Below, piece after piece: positions 24,601-29,545 of a stretch of 29,545 bases of DNA (positions are counted from its first letter, which is position 1; every line of letters starts with the position of its first letter). A program made the translations under genes and the position numbers. Source of the DNA: Flavobacterium sp. (GTDB lineage: Bacteria > Bacteroidota > Bacteroidia > Flavobacteriales > Flavobacteriaceae); the NCBI RefSeq assembly GCF_030146175.1, contig NZ_JASLCE010000058.1, positions 1 to 29,545 on the forward strand, in the 5' to 3' direction. Below the pieces are notes generated by a model that saw only the letters and a program-made list of their open reading frames with translations, was not told the origin of the DNA and did not search any database.

Positions 24601-25836
24601 ATCCGTTTCCGATTGAATTGGTTTTTCAATATTGGTAGCCTCTCTTTTTGTTGGCATTGCCTTAGCCGCATTAACGCTACCCGGTGCTTTACCGTGTTCC
24701 GGTACCGGCATTTTAGCAACATTTCGAACCGGTTGTTTTGCCGTATCCGGTTTTTCCGATGTGGTATTCTGAATACTTCCCGAAGCGGCATTTTTCTCTT
24801 TTTTGACAGAGCCCATTGCTTTGTCATTGACCTCCTTAATGTTGTTGTTTTTTTCGAACTTATCCGCATCTTCCTCATTTGTAGGAAGCTTTACGCCATC
24901 AATTTTCTTTTTCAGTTCGGCTTTAAAAGCGGCAGCACTAAACAATCCCGGTTCCTGTGCACTCATTTTATTTACCTGACCGGCTTGTGCCATACTTTGG
25001 CGTTCATTCGACGGTGAAGGTGCGGCAGCTTGCGCATCTTGTGATGCTTTTCCGGCCGGTCCGTGCTTTCGCTGTGCTTTTGCTGTTTCGGCAACCTGTC
25101 CCTGCATTTCCATAAAAACAGGATTGGCAGTAGCCGTTTTTGGTGTTGTATCCGCTACTTCTTCTGTTGCCGCTTTATCTTCGATGGCTTCTTTTTCTCC
25201 AGCCTTTATATCTGATTTATCAGCTGCTTTTATAGCAGGAGCCGATTCCGACGAAGCGCCGGTATCACCAGAGCTTTTTGCATTCGAAACGTCAACCAGC
25301 TTTTCATCGGTAGCTTTTTGCGCCGTTTCAGCCGACTTCGGATCAGCCGATTTGGCACCCGGTAGTTTTGTATCCGCCGGCTTCGCTTCTGCTGTTGGTT
25401 TTGCATCCGCAGCTTTTGCATCCGCAGGTATAGCGTCGGTTGGTTTTCCTTCCTCCGATTTTGCCTCTGCAGCTTTGGTATCGTGATACTCTCTCAATTC
25501 ATTAATTCCCAGCGTACTTCGATATTCCATTTCTTTCTGCTTGGTATCGGGATGATCCAACTCTCCTGTCGTTCCCATACTAGCCTGAAGCTGTTGGTAT
25601 TTTTGTTCGGAACCATCGGAATACGCAGGACTGGAGCCGTGAACAGCCGGAATACTTGCGTTTTCGGACTGTGGGCTACTTTTTTCTGCACCGGTTTGTT
25701 CATTTTGAGCAACCGATTCCTGCGTTTGAAGATTGGCATTCTCCGTTTCGCGCAGAGAAAAAGGCGAATTCGCTGCCTGTTTCTCATCTCTCTTTTGCGC
25801 TGCTTTCTGCGGATTACTCTCTTTCTCTGCGTTCAT
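21655..25836 (-). CDS. Large eCIS-associated cargo protein with C-terminal His-Me-type nuclease domain
   Basis: A 1393-residue protein without a signal peptide, which fits loading into an injection particle. Residues 1-320 are polar, rich in Ala/Lys/Glu/Pro and low in complexity (about 119-182: ADAKPTAEAKPADTK-type repeats). Residues about 400-700 include MPVPEHGKAPGSVNAAK, IAGMHGSRKGGLDKVLG and long helices like those of large eCIS-linked proteins in Bacteroidota and cyanobacteria. Residues about 700-990 are a run of hydrophobic helices, possibly a membrane-insertion or translocation part. After about 1012 the tip is AT-rich. It contains H1248-M-I-A-D, GSG, N1264-L-I, N1273 and E1281, an order matching non-specific DNA/RNA nucleases (Endonuclease_NS_2-like). 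No HExxH motif of DUF4157 was seen. It lies next to the eCIS ATPase gene. Confidence 0.8.
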   Translation of the reverse strand: MNAEKESNPQKAAQKRDEKQAANSPFSLRETENANLQTQESVAQNEQTGAEKSSPQSENASIPAVHGSSPAYSDGSEQKYQQLQASMGTTGELDHPDTKQKEMEYRSTLGINELREYHDTKAAEAKSEEGKPTDAIPADAKAADAKPTAEAKPADTKLPGAKSADPKSAETAQKATDEKLVDVSNAKSSGDTGASSESAPAIKAADKSDIKAGEKEAIEDKAATEEVADTTPKTATANPVFMEMQGQVAETAKAQRKHGPAGKASQDAQAAAPSPSNERQSMAQAGQVNKMSAQEPGLFSAAAFKAELKKKIDGVKLPTNEEDADKFEKNNNIKEVNDKAMGSVKKEKNAASGSIQNTTSEKPDTAKQPVRNVAKMPVPEHGKAPGSVNAAKAMPTKREATNIEKPIQSETDSIDSQMKEHGVTDQMLANSNEPSFKGALDEKNKAKEQSKAATNQFRIDEGQKLNKTQNEAQAQAAKQIAGMHGSRKGGLDKVLGNQKETASKDTAERKKIADNINKIYNDAKGDVKGILDGLDDTVAKKFAAGSIAAKIAFERHVDKEMKAYKKRRYGDSWLDWRNLKRVKDAMVGLPKEVEQYFVTGKEKYVSTMDRYIDDIANVVANQLNAAKRRIATGKKEVQNYVNTLSPSLKKLGAAAISEIQGKFNALEKDVDNKKDALIDVLAKKYVENIEAIDARIENLKAMNKGLVGMALSALSGVFAFIIEVKNTLTNLLAKVVEVVGAIIMDPIGFFGNLIAGVGQGFSNFTTNIWTHLQTGFFAWLTGAAKGVTITMPEDIFSLKGIFSITMQVLNLTWSGIRSIGATVVGEPLMKVLETGVEIVQVVRKDGIAGLWEYLKDQFQDIKATVMDAIMDIIQSQVIQAGIKWILGLLSPVGAFVKAIMAIIDVVKFFVQRAAQIAELISAFMDSISAIASGKVGAVAKSIENALAKAIPVLIGLLASILGISGLADKVLGVIHKIRQRIVNGITKFWNFVKEKGKALLGKVGIGDKKDKKQVEDKHFKNMDSEIAPEPLTMNGATHTLTFENGEIYMSSEKGLLTRKLTKFRTHVDKNKEQYNGDGASIISDLTKLETENSDVKKELVNSKNLSENNTNKAKRVEDAQKRFDKLSLDIHAFGDKHKLNDLSVKEAEHAKYKPIKIEYIGANKQIKFAYHYEVEVDGKKAIRKFENALKVIDIGGRLFEQSARGENLVTKETGSRGKTHSKNQAEANKAIEHLKENPDQQIEFNASHMIADLFLGSGYKQTLNLITASGPYNKETMKGAENRLLTQLNAIEGKAKRKNEQNYITFDLLVTAKWKQLTDNDVYKKLENINPDTDKDVLKSLGDALANETDPKLVQSVVYEVLAINLNGTESMGDNLIDIIRIGPDETLENTLK
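21970..22150 (-). other. Nuclease-like active-site segment of the eCIS cargo
   Basis: Residues about 1230-1290 read SHMIADLFLGSG, then TLNLIT, PYNKETMKGAENR. In Endonuclease_NS-type nucleases the His is the general base, one Asn binds the metal ion, and further Asn and Glu follow in the helix. H1248 (22093-22095), N1264, N1273 and E1281 occupy these places. The usual Arg after AD is Leu here. Confidence 0.7.
25280..25480 (-). repeat. Low-complexity Ala/Lys/Pro/Asp repeat in the cargo N-terminus
   Basis: Short imperfect units of the type PADAK and AKPADTK repeat through residues about 119-185, encoded by related 9-15 base DNA units. The region is probably disordered. Such N-termini are common in large eCIS-linked proteins and could act in loading. 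Confidence 0.6.
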
Positions 25837-25890
25837 TGTTTACTAATTATATTGTTTCCTTTATTTTATGATATAGTCAATGCCATACAA

Positions 25891-25913
25891 AGTGTAATCC
25901 ATACGATTACACT
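25891..25913 (-). promoter_or_regulatory. Perfect 9-base inverted repeat upstream of the cargo gene
   Basis: AGTGTAATC (25891-25899) pairs with GATTACACT (25905-25913) around CATAC. It lies 55 bases before the cargo start, in the 156-base gap after the ATPase gene. No T run follows on the minus strand, so it looks more like an operator or an mRNA structure than a terminator. A TTTG-containing stretch next to it (CAAAGTGTA on the plus strand) is one base off the Bacteroidota -7 spacing. Confidence 0.4.
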
Positions 25914-25992
25914 CCATATAACATTTTATTCCCGGAAAAAATCGGTTGGTTCTGATTTGTTTCCGGACCACTTTTTACGTTGTTTGGGAAGT

Positions 25993-27303
25993 TTAGCTGA
26001 ATATTTTGTCTTCTTTTAAATATTCCTTTTGAATACTTTCCAATAGTATGTTCTGACTCACTTTATAATCAGGTGATTTTGCAGCAATCGTTTTTAAACT
26101 GATATCCTGGATTACATTCATGATATTTGATCCTGTTAATTCATAACGTCCGGCTATAGCTTCCAGATCGATGTCTTCCATGTTTAATTGTTTGGGCAAA
26201 TTGTGTTTCCAGATGCGCAAACGTTCTTCCTGTCTTGGATTGTTAAATCGGATGCAACTATGAAAACGTCGCGTAAAGGCTTTGTCCATATTATTTTTAT
26301 AGTTGGATGCAAGAATGATCAATCCTGAAAAGGTTTCGATACGCTGTAACAAATAGGACACTTCCTGATTGGCATATTTATCCTGTGCATCGCGAACGTT
26401 GGTCCGTTTTCCAAAAATGGAATCGGCTTCGTCAAAAAACAAAATCCAGTTTTTATTTTCGGCTCTATCGAAGAGTTTTGCCAGTTGCTTTTCCGTTTCA
26501 CCAATGTATTTGGAAACCAACATGGAAACATCTACTCTAAAAACAGGGCGGTTTGTATATTTCCCCAAAAGGCTGGCGGCCAGTGTTTTTCCTGTTCCCG
26601 GGTCGCCATAAAACAACACCCGGAAGCCTGGTTTTAGCGTTTTTTGCATATCCCATTCTTCCATGAGAATATGACTGCTATTATACCAGGCTTCAATACT
26701 TTGAAGTTCGTTTAACGTGGATTGGGGAAGTATAAGGTCGCTCCACGATCTACGGGTGTTTAATTGTTCTGCCGGAAAATCATTACTCATTTTCGGCAAT
26801 AATTCGATTCCAAACAGGATACGGTTAAAGGCTTCCTGAGTGATATCTATTTTATTGTGTACTGCGTTTTCATTCTGATTTGATACTTTCAGAATGTTGT
26901 CTTTTAGCAATATGCTGGAGTCATCAAAATAGTGCAATACCTGTAATCTTCCTGCGATACAGCTACCGCCTAAAATAAACTGTAAGGCTTCAACAGTTGG
27001 TAAAAAAAGCCTGCCGCTATCATTGGTTGAACATAAATCAAATAATACGCTATTGGGTACCTCTAAATAAATGCGTCTTAATAACGCCGGGTCCAATTTT
27101 GGCATCAGTGCCATTAAGAGAATGACAACTTCATGACGGGCAAGCTCTTTCTCCGAGATATAGTCGCCTAGTGGAAAGCCTTCATGGTCACTAGTACTAA
27201 ATCCAGGTGATTCTATATTGAAATCCTGGGAAGGATTGTTAATTCGCCAGACAATTACTTCTTCCAGGTATGTAAATAACTGCTGTATTTTTTTCGAATC
27301 CAT
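25993..27303 (-). CDS. AAA+ ATPase of an extracellular contractile injection system (Afp15-like)
   Basis: A 436-residue cytoplasmic ATPase. The N-terminal ~190 residues are an all-helical and strand-mixed family-specific domain; the AAA+ module follows. Walker A is GDPGTGKT (233-240), Walker B is ILFFDEADS with D291-E292. Sensor 1 is in ILASNYKNN, the Arg finger in FTRRF, and ELTGSNI lies in the sensor 2 region. This set, with KYIGETEKQL and DKYANQEVSYLLQRIE, is typical of ATPases encoded in eCIS loci (Afp15/PVC15), which act in particle assembly or cargo loading in the producer cell. I chose the ATG at 27301-27303. A TTG-initiated extension to 27366 is open but encodes Asn/Thr/Gln-rich sequence unlike the family. 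The fibre gene upstream ends in a terminator, so this gene may need its own promoter. Confidence 0.9.
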   Translation of the reverse strand: MDSKKIQQLFTYLEEVIVWRINNPSQDFNIESPGFSTSDHEGFPLGDYISEKELARHEVVILLMALMPKLDPALLRRIYLEVPNSVLFDLCSTNDSGRLFLPTVEALQFILGGSCIAGRLQVLHYFDDSSILLKDNILKVSNQNENAVHNKIDITQEAFNRILFGIELLPKMSNDFPAEQLNTRRSWSDLILPQSTLNELQSIEAWYNSSHILMEEWDMQKTLKPGFRVLFYGDPGTGKTLAASLLGKYTNRPVFRVDVSMLVSKYIGETEKQLAKLFDRAENKNWILFFDEADSIFGKRTNVRDAQDKYANQEVSYLLQRIETFSGLIILASNYKNNMDKAFTRRFHSCIRFNNPRQEERLRIWKHNLPKQLNMEDIDLEAIAGRYELTGSNIMNVIQDISLKTIAAKSPDYKVSQNILLESIQKEYLKEDKIFS

Positions 27304-27545
27304 TGTATTTTGGGTGTTTGTTTTTGTATATGTTTGAAATTCAAAATTCACGATTTTTTTTGGCAAAAAGCACTTTTTCGGGCGTTCGATTCAGTAGTTG
27401 CAGTAAGTCGTAAAACGCATCATTTTAAAAAAATAAAGCACTAAAAGTCAACCGTATACAAACAGACGCATGCGAATCAAAGAAACCCAATCCGGAATGT
27501 TTTACAGGATTATTGCAACGACCGCTTAACGACGCTATTTAGAGT
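27304..27545. other. Intergenic stretch upstream of the ATPase gene
   Basis: About 240 bases between the fibre terminator and the ATPase start. It should hold a promoter for the ATPase gene, but I see no clean TAnnTTTG motif on the minus strand. No gene, RNA or repeat was recognised. Confidence 0.4.
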
Positions 27546-27585
27546 AAAAAACCTCACAACGTTTTGCAACTATTTGTGAGGTTTT
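27546..27585 (-). terminator. Terminator after the eCIS tail-fibre gene
   Basis: AAAACCTCACAA (27548-27559) pairs with TTGTGAGGTTTT (27574-27585) around a 14-base loop. Six A at 27546-27551 give a T run on the minus-strand transcript. It lies about 20 bases after the fibre stop and ends or attenuates that transcript before the ATPase gene. Confidence 0.8.
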
Positions 27586-27603
27586 GATTAAAATTCAATC
27601 GTG

Positions 27604-29545
27604 TTATTTTATATAATTGACTACGGCATAACTCTGTTCTTCCATCTGGAAAGCGACAAAGCCTTCTTTGTTATAGAATTCGTAGTTATGGGGTTCCAGG
27701 ATATGCGGTGAGAAATACTTTCCATCCGAACTTCTGAAGTACATTATGTATTTGATTCTTGCATTTATCAGGTCATAATCCTGATACTTCCCTTCCGGGT
27801 TAAAATAAAACGTAAGTACTTTTAAAAATCCTTTTTCGTTTGGATCGTCCGCAGCCCTATTCATTTGCCCTAAAGTCAACACATGATTCGGTTCTGTCCC
27901 CGGAGCAGCCGTTACTTGACCCGAAAAAATACCTTCTCCCGCAACGTCTAATCGCGCTTTTGGTGACGATGTACCGATTCCGACATTACCTCCCTGACGT
28001 TGCAGACTGATATCGCGATTGTTTTTCAGATTATAATCTGCGCCCTGAATATTCGGAATATCGACTTTAGATGTTTCAATTCGCAATGACTTATTCTCCG
28101 ATTTATCTTTGGCCGCAAGAATACCTTCGATCCCCAGATTTCCGAATTTGGTTTCATTACCCGATTTAAGCAGGTAGTCTCCACCACCACTGCCATTACC
28201 ACCCAATAAATTCCAAGGCGACCACTCGCCGTTATAAAATGACCGATTATAAACTTTATTAGACATTCCATAAGTGTAATACGTCTGATATGACATCACT
28301 TCGTCTGTAAAATTTTGAATTACGGTTAGCATCCCAGCCATAAACTCCGGATAATTTTTACCTTCTCTGGCATACTCATCTGAATTTTGCGAGAAAATAC
28401 CTGTTTGTCGGTAATCATTCAAATCATCACCAGGTCGCAACTCTCCTTTTAAATTTAAAGTACGGTATGCATCTGCCTTATTAGCCAAGCCTTCGTACAT
28501 AGACCCAAACTTGGCATCTACTTCGTTAGTATTGGCTTTTTGACCTAATTGCGCATACACCTCATTGGCATTGGCTTTTGCATCCAATTTACCGCTTAAG
28601 TCGGATAGTTTCACATTGACATCGGTAGTATTCGCTTTTACGGCCAATCCTGCGTTTACATCTGCTACATTGGCTTTTCCGTTTAATCCGGCATTCAGGT
28701 CATTTATTTTACCATACACCTCATCAGCATTGGCTTTTGCAGTCATCAAATGCGTGACCTCTGTAAATTTTATATCCATGTCACTTGCACTGGCTTTTAA
28801 AGCCAAGCCGGCACTTAAATCGGCCTTACTAGCCTTTAATACCAAGCCTTCCTGGATAACCGTTGCCGTTTCGTCAAACCTTGTATTAACATCTGCGATA
28901 TTTGCCTTAGCAGCCAGATCAGCCAGGTTTGCTTTTCCGGATAATTTTGTATTGACATCCGTGATGTTTTCTTTTAACGCTAATCCGGCATTCAAATCGG
29001 TTACATTAGCTTTTGCAGCCAGATCCGTTGCATTGGCTTTTGCGGCTAAACCGGAATTTAAATCCACTTTGCTTGCTTTTAACGCCAATCCATCTTCAAA
29101 AGCAACTGCGCTTACTTTATCCGCCAATCCATTGTTAACATAGGTTGTATCTGCTTTTAAAGCTAAGCCCGCATTTAGATCCGTGATATTTGCCTTAGCA
29201 GCCAGATCCGTTGCGTTGGCTTTTGTTGCTAAACCGTCCTGTAATTGCGTAGTACTCGCTTTAGTCGCTAACTTAGCATCGACATTAAGAAGATCTGCTT
29301 TTTCATCCAGTTCAGCCGCAACATTATCAAATCGGGAAAGCATATCACTCCTATCCGCTTTGGATGCCAGATCCGTGACATTGGCTTTATCTGCCAATTT
29401 TGTATTAACATCTGTGATATTGGCCTTTACCGCCAAATCACTTAAACTCGCTTTGTCTGCTAAACCTTCCTCAAATTCAACGGCACTAATTTTCCCTGCT
29501 AATCCTGTATTAACATAGGTTGTATCTGCTTTTAACGCTAAGCCC
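27604..29545 (-). CDS. eCIS tail-fibre (Afp13-like) protein, N-terminus beyond the window
   Basis: At least 647 residues; the reading frame is open to the window edge. A TTG at 29434-29436 is an internal Leu codon, since repeat sequence continues upstream of it (GLALKADTTYVNTGLAGK). The visible N-terminal ~360 residues are short repeats of about 11-15 residues (KANxTDLAAKA, NAGLALK), the pattern of trimeric coiled-coil shafts. A pyocin-knob-like domain follows (about 371-446: DDLNDYRQTGIF, GKNYPEFMAG, GEWSPW). Next comes GNVGIGTSSPKARLDVAG (about 518-536), a common fibre motif, and a C-terminal strand-rich domain (FKVLTFYF, HILEPHNYEFYNKEG) that may contact the receptor. It probably recognises the target cell surface. 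Beyond the right edge, baseplate genes are expected. Confidence 0.85.
   Translation of the reverse strand, partial: GLALKADTTYVNTGLAGKISAVEFEEGLADKASLSDLAVKANITDVNTKLADKANVTDLASKADRSDMLSRFDNVAAELDEKADLLNVDAKLATKASTTQLQDGLATKANATDLAAKANITDLNAGLALKADTTYVNNGLADKVSAVAFEDGLALKASKVDLNSGLAAKANATDLAAKANVTDLNAGLALKENITDVNTKLSGKANLADLAAKANIADVNTRFDETATVIQEGLVLKASKADLSAGLALKASASDMDIKFTEVTHLMTAKANADEVYGKINDLNAGLNGKANVADVNAGLAVKANTTDVNVKLSDLSGKLDAKANANEVYAQLGQKANTNEVDAKFGSMYEGLANKADAYRTLNLKGELRPGDDLNDYRQTGIFSQNSDEYAREGKNYPEFMAGMLTVIQNFTDEVMSYQTYYTYGMSNKVYNRSFYNGEWSPWNLLGGNGSGGGDYLLKSGNETKFGNLGIEGILAAKDKSENKSLRIETSKVDIPNIQGADYNLKNNRDISLQRQGGNVGIGTSSPKARLDVAGEGIFSGQVTAAPGTEPNHVLTLGQMNRAADDPNEKGFLKVLTFYFNPEGKYQDYDLINARIKYIMYFRSSDGKYFSPHILEPHNYEFYNKEGFVAFQMEEQSYAVVNYIK
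28470..29545 (-). repeat. Tandem short repeats of the fibre shaft, with higher-order duplication
   Basis: The shaft is encoded by degenerate units of roughly 33-45 bases. A longer duplication is visible: 29137-29171 and 29511-29545 are 35-base near copies differing at about one position, 374 bases apart, and their flanking protein sequences (GLALKADTTYVN) match. The block cagccagatccgttgc recurs near 29017 and 29200. The array runs past the window edge. Confidence 0.8.

Noticed and set aside
24559..25486. Open frames on the plus strand (and a shifted minus frame) over the cargo N-terminus
   Set aside because: They arise from low-complexity codons of the cargo; they show no recognisable family and fully overlap a well-supported gene.
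27304..27366. TTG-initiated 21-residue N-terminal extension of the ATPase
   Set aside because: The extension is Asn/Thr/Gln/Lys-rich as expected of AT-rich intergenic DNA; the ATG at 27303 begins a helix typical of the family.
28565..29143. Long plus-strand open frame opposite the fibre shaft
   Set aside because: Its Ala/Phe/Leu/Ser-rich repeats mirror the antisense of the fibre repeat codons. It has no independent start context, and the minus-strand frame has recognisable fibre domains.
29434..29436. Start of the fibre gene at a TTG codon
   Set aside because: In-frame repeat sequence continues upstream to the window edge, so this TTG is an internal Leu codon.
28470..29545. CRISPR-like array
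   Set aside because: The repeats are degenerate, have no unique spacers and lie in one open reading frame with periodic protein sequence.

Overview
The window looks like chromosomal DNA from a member of the Flavobacteriaceae (Bacteroidota). The support is low to moderate GC, Bacteroidota-type giant RHS and SpvB-like proteins, a TAnnTTTG-type promoter candidate, genes without clear Shine-Dalgarno sequences, and hairpin terminators flanked by A and T runs. The genus cannot be fixed from the sequence alone. Every protein gene lies on the minus strand; only a 5'-truncated tRNA-Leu(UAA) at the left edge is on the plus strand.

Read in the direction of transcription (right to left), the window opens at its right edge inside an extracellular contractile injection system (eCIS) locus. 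A tail-fibre gene (27604 to beyond 29545) carries a long run of short repeats, a pyocin-knob-like domain and the NVGIGT motif. A hairpin terminator follows. Next come an AAA+ ATPase of the eCIS-associated (Afp15-like) type (25993-27303), a 1393-residue cargo protein (21655-25836) and a small putative immunity gene (21108-21647), closed by a strong bidirectional terminator (21058-21090). The cargo has a disordered Ala/Lys/Pro-rich N-terminus, a coiled-coil region, a long block of hydrophobic helices and a C-terminal His-Me-type nuclease-like domain. Baseplate, sheath, tube and cap genes are not in the window and would be expected beyond the right edge.

After about 450 bases holding a promoter candidate, a second unit runs from 20654 to 447: a TTG-initiated lipoprotein, a 2031-residue SpvB-like giant, a 185-residue secreted protein bearing a conserved RHS-associated module, a 230-residue LolA-like secreted protein, a 3898-residue RHS polymorphic toxin and its putative immunity gene. 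The RHS protein has an extra domain insertion (four tandem jelly-roll-like repeats, then Ca-binding thrombospondin type 3 repeats) between its YD-repeat shell and its RHS core. Its last ~110 residues are a YwqJ-like deaminase toxin. Spacing between these genes is -4 to +11 bases, so they are probably one operon, ending at a terminator at 363-395.

The two units share an architecture: long conserved delivery or shell protein, variable toxic tip, then a small AT-rich gene a few bases downstream. In both cases GC content falls sharply at the start of the toxin tip and stays low through the immunity gene, which suggests tip-plus-immunity cassettes exchanged as a block, one for an injection-system cargo and one for an RHS shell. 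The region is best read as an antagonism island next to a tRNA-Leu gene.
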